Shown: positions 29,419-37,138 of the stretch, piece after piece
How positions within the stretch are numbered: the first letter of the stretch is position 1
How the letters are laid out: every line of letters starts with the position of its first letter
Source: Clostridiales bacterium Firm_11
GTDB taxonomy: Bacteria; Bacillota; Clostridia; Christensenellales; Aristaeellaceae
NCBI GenBank assembly: GCA_001604105.1
Contig: LVAQ01000006.1
Coordinates: 434,001 to 498,000 of the forward strand
Length of the DNA: 64,000 bases
Direction: 5' to 3'
Position numbers and translations under genes: made by a program
Notes under the pieces: model-generated
Told to the model about the DNA's origin: nothing
Database searches by the model: none
The model's input: the letters and a program-made list of their open reading frames with translations, nothing else

Positions 29419-30354
29419 ATGAATCAGGCGGAAGAAATCCTCCACCGTCCATTGGTGTTAATGGAAGGCGCTTTAGGCGAACGTTTGAAGCGGGATTATG
29501 GACTCAACACCAATGGAATTGCAGGTATGTCTCACCTTATCTATGAAACGGGCGGCAGCGAAGCGCTGCGGGAGATATGGAATACGTACATCGACGTTGC
29601 GAGGCGTTATCAGCTTCCTTTGATTGCGACTACGCCCACGCGCCGCGCAAACTGCCAAAGCCTGGCCGCGGCGGGGCTATCCCATCAGGCGATTACGGAT
29701 AATGTTCGGCTGCTGGCTTCCGTACGGGATGCATCCGGCATACCCATGCTGGCAGGCGGTATGATGGGTTGCAGCGGCAATGCTTATACGGGGGAAGGCT
29801 GCCTATCCTTTACGCAAGCTCGCGAGCTTCACCGGTGGACAGCCCAGCAATATGAAGCTGCCCATGCAGATTTTATTTTTGCGGCTCTGATTCCCACTTT
29901 ACCGGAAGCGCTTGGGTTGGCGCATGCCATCGCGGAAACAACACTGCCTTACCTGATAAGCTTAACCATCCGAGAGGACGGTCGCCTGATTGACGGTACG
30001 CCCATTGCCGAGGCAATCGAAGCGGTGGATGCCGGCGCTCCCCGGAAGCCTGTTTTCTTCATGAGCAACTGCGTCCATCCGCGCATCCTGCATGCCGCGC
30101 TGCGCCAGCCCATCAATCAAAAACCTTCTGTGCGTGAACGCTTTCTGGGTTTGCAGGCAAATACGGCGGATATGCCCTATCACCTGTTGGATGCGTCTTC
30201 TGTGCTGTATACCTCCTCCCCTGAAGCATTGGCGGAAGGGATGCTAGCCCTCAAACAGGATTTTGGCTTCAGGCTTTTTGGCGGTTGCTGTGGCACGGAT
30301 GCGCGCCATCTGGAGGCCATCGCCAACGCCATCACACAAAACGCAATTGCTTGA
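29419..30354 (+). CDS. Homocysteine S-methyltransferase family protein
   Basis: A 311-residue TIM-barrel protein. The N-terminus (LVLMEGALGERLKRDYG) and the zinc ligands NCVHP (Cys near residue 215) and GGCCGTD (near 290) are those of homocysteine/betaine methyltransferases (MmuM/BHMT group). Members move a methyl group from S-methylmethionine or another donor to homocysteine. No folate-binding or cobalamin domain is present, so this is the short form; the methyl donor is not identified. AGAGGG precedes the start. A small zinc-ribbon gene follows 13 nt later, in the same unit. Confidence 0.85.
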   Translation: MNQAEEILHRPLVLMEGALGERLKRDYGLNTNGIAGMSHLIYETGGSEALREIWNTYIDVARRYQLPLIATTPTRRANCQSLAAAGLSHQAITDNVRLLASVRDASGIPMLAGGMMGCSGNAYTGEGCLSFTQARELHRWTAQQYEAAHADFIFAALIPTLPEALGLAHAIAETTLPYLISLTIREDGRLIDGTPIAEAIEAVDAGAPRKPVFFMSNCVHPRILHAALRQPINQKPSVRERFLGLQANTADMPYHLLDASSVLYTSSPEALAEGMLALKQDFGFRLFGGCCGTDARHLEAIANAITQNAIA

Positions 30355-30367
30355 AGGAGGTTATGCC

Positions 30368-30544
30368 ATGCGCTGCGGATGCCCACACTGTGAAACATTT
30401 ATGGTGCAGCAAGATGAGCAAGGGTGCCAATGCGTTTGCCCTCATTGCGGCTATCGCTGTAATGCTTGCCTGGGAACAGGCACCGCGTTGACGCACGAGG
30501 AGCTGCTTCGCCTGAAAGAGACGGATTGGTTCTCCTCACCATAG
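30368..30544 (+). CDS. Small zinc-ribbon protein
   Basis: A 58-residue protein with several Cys pairs: CGCPHC at residues 3-8, then CQCVCPHCGYRCNAC in the middle. It probably binds one or two zinc ions. The start has an almost ideal GGAGG with 8-nt spacing, which is why I accept so short a frame. It sits 13 nt after the homocysteine methyltransferase gene, so is co-transcribed; a role as zinc donor or partner is only a guess. It could also be a rubredoxin-like redox protein. Confidence 0.75.
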   Translation: MRCGCPHCETFMVQQDEQGCQCVCPHCGYRCNACLGTGTALTHEELLRLKETDWFSSP

Positions 30545-30551
30545 AAAGCAA

Positions 30552-30575
30552 ACAAAAAACGCCGCTCCTGCGGCG
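30552..30575 (-). terminator. mntP terminator
   Basis: CGCCGC-TCCT-GCGGCG hairpin; the minus-strand transcript ends GCGGCGTTTTTTG. It lies 25 nt past the mntP stop and can act on the convergent unit weakly. Confidence 0.85.
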
Positions 30576-30599
30576 CGCCTCACATACTTGCTTGCTTCC

Positions 30600-31166
30600 T
30601 TACAACACAAGAATCTCCAAATGCTCCAGTAGTATCTTCAGTCCCATGAGCACAAGCACGATGCCTCCAGTCATCTCCGCCTTCTTCTTGAAACGCAGCC
30701 CGAACCTGTGTCCAATCACAACGCCGATCAACGATAACAGGAAGGTGATCCCACCAATCGTAACAATCGCGCTTAGAATGGGGGTCTGTAAGAATGCGAA
30801 TGTGATGCCGATTGCCAGTGCGTCGATGCTTGTTGCCACTGCCAGAACCAAAAGCTCCTTCAGGTTCTGCTTGCCATTGGTTGGACATGCGATGTCATCC
30901 GCTCCTTTGGCCGCTTCCCAGATCATTTTCCCTCCGATGTAGGATAACAGCGCAAAGGCTATCCAATGATCCACAGGGGTGATGTAGTGCTCAAACTGTT
31001 TGCCCAGCACCCAGCCCAACAGCGGCATCAGCAGTTGGAACCCTCCAAAGAAAAGGGCGATCACCAGACCCTGCCGCAGATTGAGCTCTTTCATGCATAG
31101 CCCTTTGCACAGCGATACAGCAAATGCATCCATCGATAGCCCCACGGCAATGAGCGCCAGTTCCAT
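30600..31166 (-). CDS. mntP: Manganese efflux pump MntP
   Basis: A 188-residue protein with six membrane segments. The pairs of Asp residues in helices 1 and 4 (GLSMDAFAVSLCKG near residue 8, ATSIDALAIGITFA near 111) are the hallmark of MntP (YebN), along with GGFQLLMPLLGW and GHRFGLRFKKKAEMTGG. It exports Mn(II) across the membrane. Expression is very likely controlled by the yybP-ykoY manganese riboswitch and terminator just upstream, so rising Mn should raise its expression. Monocistronic. Confidence 0.95.
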   Translation of the reverse strand: MELALIAVGLSMDAFAVSLCKGLCMKELNLRQGLVIALFFGGFQLLMPLLGWVLGKQFEHYITPVDHWIAFALLSYIGGKMIWEAAKGADDIACPTNGKQNLKELLVLAVATSIDALAIGITFAFLQTPILSAIVTIGGITFLLSLIGVVIGHRFGLRFKKKAEMTGGIVLVLMGLKILLEHLEILVL

Positions 31167-31185
31167 GTTTCATCACTCCATGCGT

Positions 31186-31214
31186 AAAAATCGAGTGCCG
31201 CATCGGCACCCGAT
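31186..31214 (-). terminator. Riboswitch-controlled terminator before mntP
   Basis: Hairpin ATCGGGTGCCG-ATG-CGGCACTCGAT followed by TTTTT, 20 nt before the mntP start. It sits directly after the manganese riboswitch, so acts as the expression platform by transcription attenuation. Confidence 0.85.
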
Positions 31215-31226
31215 TCCATGTTAATC

Positions 31227-31340
31227 GGTATACCCACATACGGCAACGCCGTACATGAGTCTCGTTATTCAATACATGCCAGGCGACGATGCCGCCAGTA
31301 TGTTGACATGTAGCGTCATACGCCAACTACTCCCCCATGA
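31227..31340 (-). promoter_or_regulatory. yybP-ykoY manganese riboswitch
   Basis: The minus-strand leader of mntP carries the family's conserved pieces in order: GGGGAGTAG (31336-31327), ATGTCAACATA, then AACGAGACTCATG with a small hairpin GTACGGC-GTT-GCCGTAT. The order and spacing fit the yybP-ykoY class that senses Mn(II), and the downstream gene is the canonical target. I identified it by eye; a covariance-model search against Rfam RF00080 would be decisive. Confidence 0.85.
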
Positions 31341-31348
31341 ACCTCTGT

Positions 31349-31377
31349 ATTATAGCGGCATGCGCCTTGTTTGTCAA
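31349..31377 (-). promoter_or_regulatory. mntP promoter
   Basis: Reverse strand: TTGACA (31377-31372), 17-nt spacer, TATAAT (31354-31349). Perfect sigma-A consensus, only a few bases upstream of the riboswitch. Confidence 0.92.
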
Positions 31378-31397
31378 GCCGCAGAAGGAGTGACCCG

Positions 31398-32072
31398 ATG
31401 GCATCCCCAAAAGTAACTGCGCTCCCCACAACCCCTGCGCCGCCTATTCTTCCGTGCTCCCTGCAACCGATGCCTTTGCACGAAGCACTTGGTGAAGCCC
31501 TGACTGCCCAAAGCGATGTTGAAGGCAAACACTTCACAGATGACGCCTTTACGGATTCCCACATCGATGTGCTCGAGTTCTTCGGCTGCCTGTTTGAGCG
31601 TTGCACCTTTACAGTGCTGCCGTTCAAGCGGCTCTTCTTTGTGGATTGTTGCTTCTCCCATTGTGATTTCAGCGGCGCCAAACTTGAAAATACCACCTTT
31701 CAGCGCGTATTATGGCAGGAATCCAGGTTGACCGGTTGTGATTTTATCAAAGCCTCGCTGTCAAACGTAAGCTTTCTTTCCTGCACAGCAGATTTGATTG
31801 GCTTTGCTGATACAAAGCTGACGAAAGTCGCCTTTACCCAATGCCGCCTGCGGGAGAGCCTGTGGCAAAATATCCGGCACAAGGATGTAATCATGGATGC
31901 CTGTGACCTTACCTCGGCGCAGATCAGCGATATGCCGATGGCTGGCATGAATATGACCACCTGTGTGCTGGAAGGCATCAAGATTGGTCTGCCTGACTTG
32001 CGCGGTATGGCGGTAACCGCTCTGCAGGGCGTACAGCTATGCCGCTTGTTCGGACTGAAAATTATCGAGTAA
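31398..32072 (+). CDS. Pentapeptide-repeat protein
   Basis: A 224-residue protein. From about residue 60 onward it shows runs of the A(D/N)LxF-like five-residue pattern: CDFSGAKLENTTF, LTGCDFIKASLSNVSFLSC, ADTKLTKVAFTQCRL. Such repeats form a right-handed square beta-helix. Qnr/MfpA members mimic DNA and protect gyrase from quinolones, but many have other or unknown roles and nothing here picks one. Cys is frequent in the repeats. Start chosen at 31398 (AAGGAG, 7-nt spacing). The acetyltransferase gene begins 17 nt later, same operon. Confidence 0.85.
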   Translation: MASPKVTALPTTPAPPILPCSLQPMPLHEALGEALTAQSDVEGKHFTDDAFTDSHIDVLEFFGCLFERCTFTVLPFKRLFFVDCCFSHCDFSGAKLENTTFQRVLWQESRLTGCDFIKASLSNVSFLSCTADLIGFADTKLTKVAFTQCRLRESLWQNIRHKDVIMDACDLTSAQISDMPMAGMNMTTCVLEGIKIGLPDLRGMAVTALQGVQLCRLFGLKIIE

Positions 32073-32089
32073 CCGTAGGAGGATGACAA

Positions 32090-32542
32090 ATGGAACTGCG
32101 TTGGTGTTTGAATACGGATCCTGCATTCTTAGCCCTCACAACTGCGCTGGACAAGCATTTGCGTGAACAGCAAGGTCAAGCCCAGGAAGCTTTTGCACCT
32201 TACAACAACGCCAGTGCGCTCAGTGATGCGGCTGTATACTATGATGGGCAGACGCCCGTTGCCTGCTGCGGCTTGAAACTGCATCAGGATAGCCGCATAG
32301 CCGAAGTAAAACGCATGTTTGTGCTGCCGCAGTATCGCGGGCATGGCCTTGCCAGGGCAATGCTTGCCGCACTGGAAAGCCGTGCAAAGGAGCACGGGTG
32401 TACCCAGCTTGTGCTGGAGACCAACGCTGGTTTTACGCCTGCCGTTACACTGTATCAGCAGTATGGGTTCAAGGTCATCCCAAACTTTGGTGTATACCAG
32501 TGCATGGATTCCCTGTGCATGGGCAAGGATATCAACGCATAA
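32090..32542 (+). CDS. GNAT-family N-acetyltransferase
   Basis: A 150-residue acetyltransferase. The acetyl-CoA motif VKRMFVLPQYRGHGLARAML (motif A, near residues 75-95) is clear, followed by LVLETNAGFTPAVTLYQQYGFK near 110-131, typical of the family. The substrate cannot be told from sequence. It is preceded by an AGGAGG site and follows the pentapeptide-repeat gene closely, so the two may act together. Confidence 0.85.
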   Translation: MELRWCLNTDPAFLALTTALDKHLREQQGQAQEAFAPYNNASALSDAAVYYDGQTPVACCGLKLHQDSRIAEVKRMFVLPQYRGHGLARAMLAALESRAKEHGCTQLVLETNAGFTPAVTLYQQYGFKVIPNFGVYQCMDSLCMGKDINA

Positions 32543-32660
32543 CACCAAAGCCGCCATTGCGGAATGCCGACGGCTTTCCCGCTCCGCTACCTGCGCGAGC
32601 AACCGAGGGTATTTCCTCCGCTGATAGAAACCCAACGAAGCGTTCATCCATTATCTTTGC

Positions 32661-32705
32661 CCGTAAGAAACGCGCGCCACTCCGCGTGGCGCGCGTTTCT
32701 TACGG
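32661..32705. terminator. Bidirectional terminator with a 20-bp perfect stem
   Basis: A perfect 20-bp inverted repeat (CCGTAAGAAACGCGCGCCAC and its complement) around a 5-nt loop TCCGC. It lies between the convergent acetyltransferase and coiled-coil genes. Confidence 0.8.
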
Positions 32706-32723
32706 TATTTCAACTGTTTGCGC

Positions 32724-33359
32724 TTATCGTGAAGAAATGCTTTGATCGATCTGCTGGCGTGTCATGCGGATATCCGTCAGCTTCTCACTGATCGAACGAT
32801 CCAGCTGCGCGAGTACCTCATCGATATGCTTGTACACATCATGGTACAGCCGTTCGATCTCCTCCTGCGTGCTTTGGCGTATTTCCTCGACCTCCATCCG
32901 CGCCCGGGTGACGATCTCCTGTTCATTAACCAATTGTTTTGCGCGGGCTTCTGCATCTGCTACCATCTGCATGGCTTTATCCTTGGCTTCATTCATCATG
33001 GCCTGTGCAGATTCCTGCGCTTTATGCATCATTTCCTGCGCCTTCTGATTCGCCATGTTCACCGTATTCTGCGCCTGCGCATTGGCTTCATTGACCGCTC
33101 GGGAAGCACGCATGTTTGCATCCGTCTTGGTCTGTTCCGCAATTTCGCGGGCTTCGGTGATGATGCTGCTCTGGTTTTGCAATATGCTTTCGGCGGTAGC
33201 CAGATCCCCCGGCAGTTCCGCACGAATATCCAGCACCAGTTGACGGCAGTGTTCCTTATCCACCATAACGAAATTGCTTAACGGAACGCGTTTGCCAGTC
33301 GTGATGCTGTTTTCCAGCTCATCCAAAAACATAGCGGTTCGGGACTTCATCATTCCCAT
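32724..33359 (-). CDS. Coiled-coil protein (ATPase-subunit-like, unknown function)
   Basis: A 211-residue soluble protein that is almost all alpha-helical. Residues 70-160 form a long Ala/Glu/Gln-rich coiled coil with regular hydrophobic spacing (ANAQAQNTVNMANQKAQEMM...). The central helix resembles V-type ATPase subunit E/H or DivIVA-like coils only in composition. The neighbouring genes (coaD, rsmD) are typical of Bacillota clusters where such proteins occur. GGAGG precedes the start (4-nt spacing for the first ATG, 10 for the third Met). No enzyme motif is seen. Confidence 0.7.
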   Translation of the reverse strand: MGMMKSRTAMFLDELENSITTGKRVPLSNFVMVDKEHCRQLVLDIRAELPGDLATAESILQNQSSIITEAREIAEQTKTDANMRASRAVNEANAQAQNTVNMANQKAQEMMHKAQESAQAMMNEAKDKAMQMVADAEARAKQLVNEQEIVTRARMEVEEIRQSTQEEIERLYHDVYKHIDEVLAQLDRSISEKLTDIRMTRQQIDQSISSR

Positions 33360-33455
33360 CTTTCCTCCTTGGGTTGCTCGTAGGGTGTTTACGCCGGATT
33401 CTTAGCGCAGTGTGCTCAAGGCAGGGTTGCCGTAATCCTGCGCAACATATCGCCG

Positions 33456-33950
33456 TTACGTTGATGCGTCGGCATAAGCGTTTTGAATATCCGTAATAAT
33501 CACTTGCGGTACCAGGGTGGTAATGTCCCCCCCGAAGGCGGCAATCTGCCTGACAGCACTGGAACTGACATACGCATAAGCGGGGGAGGTCATCATAAAA
33601 AGCGTTTCAATGCCGGGCGCGATCTGCCGATTGACCTGCGCCATCCGGAATTCGTTTTCAAAATCCATTACGGCGCGCAAACCGCGCAATACGATGCTTG
33701 CCTCTGCCTTTCGCAGGTAATCCACCAACAAACCGCCGAAGCTGTCAATACGAACATTGTGGATGTGCGCACAGGCTTTGCCGAGCATGGACAGTCGCAT
33801 TTCGATTGAAAACTTGCCGTTCTTATCAGGGTTATTAAGCACCGCGACGATGACTTCGTCATACAGCTTGGCTGCACGCTCGATCAAATCCACATGGCCG
33901 AGGGTTACGGGATCAAAGCTGCCTGGATAAACGCATCTGCCTTTATACAT
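33456..33950 (-). CDS. coaD: Phosphopantetheine adenylyltransferase
   Basis: A 164-residue nucleotidyltransferase for the fourth step of coenzyme A synthesis (4'-phosphopantetheine plus ATP gives dephospho-CoA). The start (MYKGRCVYPGSFDPVTLGHVDLIERA) contains the T/HxGH motif TLGH, and YVSSSAVRQIAAFGG near residue 125 is the second nucleotide-binding motif. The start at 33950 is preferred because GGAG lies 9 nt upstream and it matches the family's N-terminus. It overlaps rsmD by 8 bp, so the two are coupled. Confidence 0.95.
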   Translation of the reverse strand: MYKGRCVYPGSFDPVTLGHVDLIERAAKLYDEVIVAVLNNPDKNGKFSIEMRLSMLGKACAHIHNVRIDSFGGLLVDYLRKAEASIVLRGLRAVMDFENEFRMAQVNRQIAPGIETLFMMTSPAYAYVSSSAVRQIAAFGGDITTLVPQVIITDIQNAYADAST

Positions 33951-34512
33951 CTTCGCGCGCTCCTTCCTGGAAAGCAAAAAAATGAATGTGGGTATCTCCA
34001 TACCGCCGGCGATCCCGCTCAATAAAACGCTGATCCGGCTCGGGTTTCGCATCGCTACGATGCTCAATCACCACCAGCGCGTCTTCTTTGAGCAGACCAG
34101 CATCCGCCATGCGGGTGCATACTAGCCCCGTATCCCGCATCAGGTAAGGCGGATCCAAAAACACCAGCGAGAATTTTTTACCCTCCTGCTTCAACCGTTC
34201 CAACGCCGTCTGCCAATCGCTCCGCATAACGGTTATGTGCGCATCCATGCGCAATGTTTCCACATTACGGTTAATGCAAGCAATGGCTTGGGGATTATGA
34301 TCCACCAGCGTTGCCTCGGCTGCGCCGCGGCTTACGGCTTCCAGCGCTAATGCTCCGCTGCCCGCAAACAAGTCCAGTACAACCGCGTCGGGGGTATCAT
34401 GCATCAGGATGTTAAAGAGCGATTCGCGCACATGATCCTGTGTGGGGCGTGTGTCCATACCCTTGGGCGCCACAATGCTTCGGCCACGCGCTTCCCCTGC
34501 GATAATGCGCAT
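33943..34512 (-). CDS. rsmD: 16S rRNA m2G966 methyltransferase RsmD
   Basis: A 189-residue class I SAM-dependent RNA methyltransferase. MRIIAGEARGR and RPTQDHVRESLFNIL at the N-terminus are diagnostic. The SAM-binding motif is VLDLFAGSGALALEA (near residue 45) and the catalytic DPPY is near residue 118. It methylates guanine 966 of 16S rRNA in the 30S subunit. It overlaps coaD, a pairing conserved across many bacteria. Confidence 0.95.
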   Translation of the reverse strand: MRIIAGEARGRSIVAPKGMDTRPTQDHVRESLFNILMHDTPDAVVLDLFAGSGALALEAVSRGAAEATLVDHNPQAIACINRNVETLRMDAHITVMRSDWQTALERLKQEGKKFSLVFLDPPYLMRDTGLVCTRMADAGLLKEDALVVIEHRSDAKPEPDQRFIERDRRRYGDTHIHFFAFQEGAREDV

Positions 34513-34523
34513 ACGTTTCCCCC

Positions 34524-35324
34524 TTATACAAGCTGCTTCCTTTCCTCCGCACGGCGCCGCGCCTGCTTTTCTTTCTTTGCCCGGCGGCGTTTACGGCTGT
34601 CGCCGATAGCGATGCTGGTATTCACTTTCATGCGTGCCTTGAGCCCTTGTCCATACCCTATGCCAAACCCCAGCGGCGCGACCAACACCCAAAGCGGCGC
34701 AAGCCTTTCCGCCCACAGGACAGCATTGCCGCCAAGCCCGATCGCCACATTGATAAACGGCATAACCATGCTTCGAACGATAATCCGCAACACAATCATG
34801 AATGAAATGCCCTCACGCTGGGTATAGTACGCAAGCGCATCCCCTACGGTGCTTTGGCGCGCATAGGTATTCAACCAGCTTGGCAGTACCCCAAGCGTAT
34901 AGGTTTCCGGCTTGGTAAGCAATGCAAATACGAGCGCAACCAGCACAAAGGGCAGCGCGCCCAGCAGCGCGCTGAAATAGCCCTTCGCGGGATGGAAGCA
35001 GCGCTCCCGATCCTGCGGCGCAATCTGCTTACCCTCTGTTTCGCGTTGGTACATGATTTCACCATATGCTGCATCACCCTGTCCAACCGATACACCGTGA
35101 AAATACAGATAGGAAACAGCGGCGGCAACCAGCAGAAAACTGGTCAGAATCCGCAGCACCAGTGAATCAAAGCTCAACAGCAGGCTGAGTACCAAATATA
35201 AACAGCATACCAGCAGAATGCTGAGCATCAGCTTTGCACCCTGCCTGATTGCATCACGACCATGCCAGTCACCGGTTAACGATGGCTTTTTGATCTCCTT
35301 AACCGTGTTTGTTCCTTTTGACAA
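34524..35324 (-). CDS. Polytopic membrane protein, unknown function
   Basis: A 266-residue protein with about five membrane segments (LMLSILLVCCLYLVLSLLL; ILTSFLLVAAAVSYLYF; YFSALLGALPFVLVALVFAL; and two weaker ones near residues 190-235) and a very basic tail (KRRRAKKEKQARRRAEERK). I do not recognise the family. The start is a TTG at 35324, preceded by GGGAGG; an ATG at 35357 lies at the -10 box of a promoter, which rules it out. It lies 11 nt upstream of rsmD and is likely the first gene of that operon. Confidence 0.75.
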   Translation of the reverse strand: MSKGTNTVKEIKKPSLTGDWHGRDAIRQGAKLMLSILLVCCLYLVLSLLLSFDSLVLRILTSFLLVAAAVSYLYFHGVSVGQGDAAYGEIMYQRETEGKQIAPQDRERCFHPAKGYFSALLGALPFVLVALVFALLTKPETYTLGVLPSWLNTYARQSTVGDALAYYTQREGISFMIVLRIIVRSMVMPFINVAIGLGGNAVLWAERLAPLWVLVAPLGFGIGYGQGLKARMKVNTSIAIGDSRKRRRAKKEKQARRRAEERKQLV

Positions 35325-35355
35325 TCCCTTTCCCTCCCTTGACGCGCTCACACGC

Positions 35356-35384
35356 ATTGTACCAAAAAACATATACTTACGCAA
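35356..35384 (-). promoter_or_regulatory. Promoter of the membrane protein-rsmD-coaD unit
   Basis: Reverse strand: TTGCGT (35384-35379), 17-nt spacer, TACAAT (35361-35356). Starts transcription near 35349, just before the TTG start at 35324; the -35 box abuts the stop codon of alr. Confidence 0.7.
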
Positions 35385-36542
35385 TCACGCATTATCCTGA
35401 CCGGCAGGCAGATACACACGCGGTACGCGCGTTGTGATGGAAAGCAGTATTTCATAACTGATCGTATCCGCCCATCGCGCCAGTTCATCCGCCCCGATGG
35501 ACTGCCCTTCCTCCTCACCAATCAACACTGCTTTTGTACCTGCTTCAACACCCGCAATGTTTGTAACATCGATCATGGTTTGATCCATGCAGATTCGACC
35601 CAGAATATCGGCACGCTTGCCGAGAACCAGCATCTGCCCTCGGTTGCTCATCACACGATGGTAACCATCGCCATATCCAACGGATACCGTTGCAATTCGC
35701 ATGTTCTGTTCGGCTGTAAATGTGCAGCCGTATCCCACGCTTTCCCCTGCTTTGATGTCCTTAACATGCACCACTTCGCTTTCCCAGCTGAGCGCGCGGC
35801 GGAACGGCAGCGGGGTTGGTACGGGTGGGTATCCATAGAGTGATATTCCCTCACGGATACAGTCAAAATCCGCCTCACGGGCAACCAGGCTCATCGCACT
35901 ATTGGCGGCGTGCGCTGGGATTGCGCAATCAAAGCAACTGCGCAGTGTCCTGAATTTCTCCAGTTGCATGCGGGAATATGCCTCCATGTTGCCATCACTG
36001 CTCAGGTGATCCGCATCGGCAAAATGGGTGTAGATACCAGTGATGCGAACATGCGGCGCTTCCGCCAGCGCGGCGCGTAACCGTTCTGCATCCGCCTGCG
36101 TACGAAGACCGATGCGGTTCATGCCCGTATCCACTTTGATGTGCGCATAAGCGGGTTTCCCATGGCGTTGCGCCGCTTGCTCCAGAACCGTTACCATGTG
36201 AGGTTCAAACAGGGTCATGGTGAGCCCGTGCATAACGGCCGCGTCCGCCGCGATGGGCATCGCCGCACCCAGCACAAGGATGTTGGTCGTGATGCCTGCC
36301 TCCCGCAAAAGGATACCTTCTTCTGGAATCGCGACCGCGAGGTCATTGCCGCCCGCAGCCTGGATTGTTCTGGCTACTTCGAGAATACCATGGCCGTACG
36401 CGTTAGCCTTGACAACGGCCATCACGCGCACCTGCTTGCCCACATGCTGCTTCATCAACAAATAGTTATGCTTGATTGCATCCAAATCAATCGTGATTTT
36501 ATTTTGCCGATACAAAATGTTCAACCCTTTCCTGATTGCCAT
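35385..36542 (-). CDS. alr: Alanine racemase
   Basis: A 385-residue PLP enzyme that interconverts L- and D-alanine for peptidoglycan. VKANAYGHG near residue 42 holds the Schiff-base Lys; HIKVDTGMNRIGLR near residue 130, SVGYGDGYHR near 270 (catalytic Tyr) and GRICMDQTMIDVT near 300 are family motifs. The start is uncertain: the ATG at 36542 has no good ribosome binding site, while TTG codons at 36524 and 36515 lie just after AGGAAAGGG and would give the more usual N-terminus (MYRQNKITIDLD). The upstream open frame to 36653 overlaps the ACT gene and is rejected. Confidence 0.92.
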   Translation of the reverse strand: MAIRKGLNILYRQNKITIDLDAIKHNYLLMKQHVGKQVRVMAVVKANAYGHGILEVARTIQAAGGNDLAVAIPEEGILLREAGITTNILVLGAAMPIAADAAVMHGLTMTLFEPHMVTVLEQAAQRHGKPAYAHIKVDTGMNRIGLRTQADAERLRAALAEAPHVRITGIYTHFADADHLSSDGNMEAYSRMQLEKFRTLRSCFDCAIPAHAANSAMSLVAREADFDCIREGISLYGYPPVPTPLPFRRALSWESEVVHVKDIKAGESVGYGCTFTAEQNMRIATVSVGYGDGYHRVMSNRGQMLVLGKRADILGRICMDQTMIDVTNIAGVEAGTKAVLIGEEEGQSIGADELARWADTISYEILLSITTRVPRVYLPAGQDNA

Positions 36543-36639
36543 TGCGCCGGCACCACTTTGCCCAGTAGCGCAAAGCACGGACAGGCGTGACGAGCGTCTG
36601 CTCGCACGGCTCTCCGTGCTGTTTGACGTTGCGTTGCCC

Positions 36640-37071
36640 TTACAGCGCGGCAATATCCCGCTGCGTAAGCAGCTTCACACCTGCCTGTGTCAGGAGCGTT
36701 CTCGCAGCCTGCGGCTGATCCACACGAAAGATAATAAGCGCAAAATCATTCGCATTGCGTACAAAGCTGTACAGGTATTCCAGCGCGATGCGCTCATTGG
36801 ACAGCATCGTCAGTATCTGCGCGAGCCCGCCGGGTTTATCCGGCACATAAACGGCTAACACATCGGTCAGCTTCACCGTATAGCCATGCTCGCTGAGCAA
36901 CGCGGCCGTTTTCTCCGGTTCAGCCACAATACCGCGCAAGATGCCAAAATTCGTGGTATCCGCGATTGATAACGATACCAGGTCAATGTTATTTGCTGCC
37001 AGTATTCGTGTGACTTCGGCTAATCGTCCAGGCGTGTTCTCAATGAAAACCGATATCTGTTTGACAAACAT
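36640..37071 (-). CDS. Tandem ACT-domain protein
   Basis: A 143-residue protein with two ACT domains: residues 1-65 (VKQISVFIENTPGRLAEVTRILA) and 70-140 (VLAVYVPDKPGGLAQILTMLS). ACT domains bind amino acids and regulate enzymes. It has no catalytic domain. It sits between paaK and alr, and the same gene follows paaK in many anaerobes, so it probably senses an aromatic amino acid for the ior-paaK pathway. Separated from paaK by 67 nt. Confidence 0.87.
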   Translation of the reverse strand: MFVKQISVFIENTPGRLAEVTRILAANNIDLVSLSIADTTNFGILRGIVAEPEKTAALLSEHGYTVKLTDVLAVYVPDKPGGLAQILTMLSNERIALEYLYSFVRNANDFALIIFRVDQPQAARTLLTQAGVKLLTQRDIAAL

Positions 37072-37138
37072 ACAGCTTCCCCCCTTACCTCGCCATTACC
37101 GTATCCTGCATGATGCTCCCACCATACGCTGCTTATGC

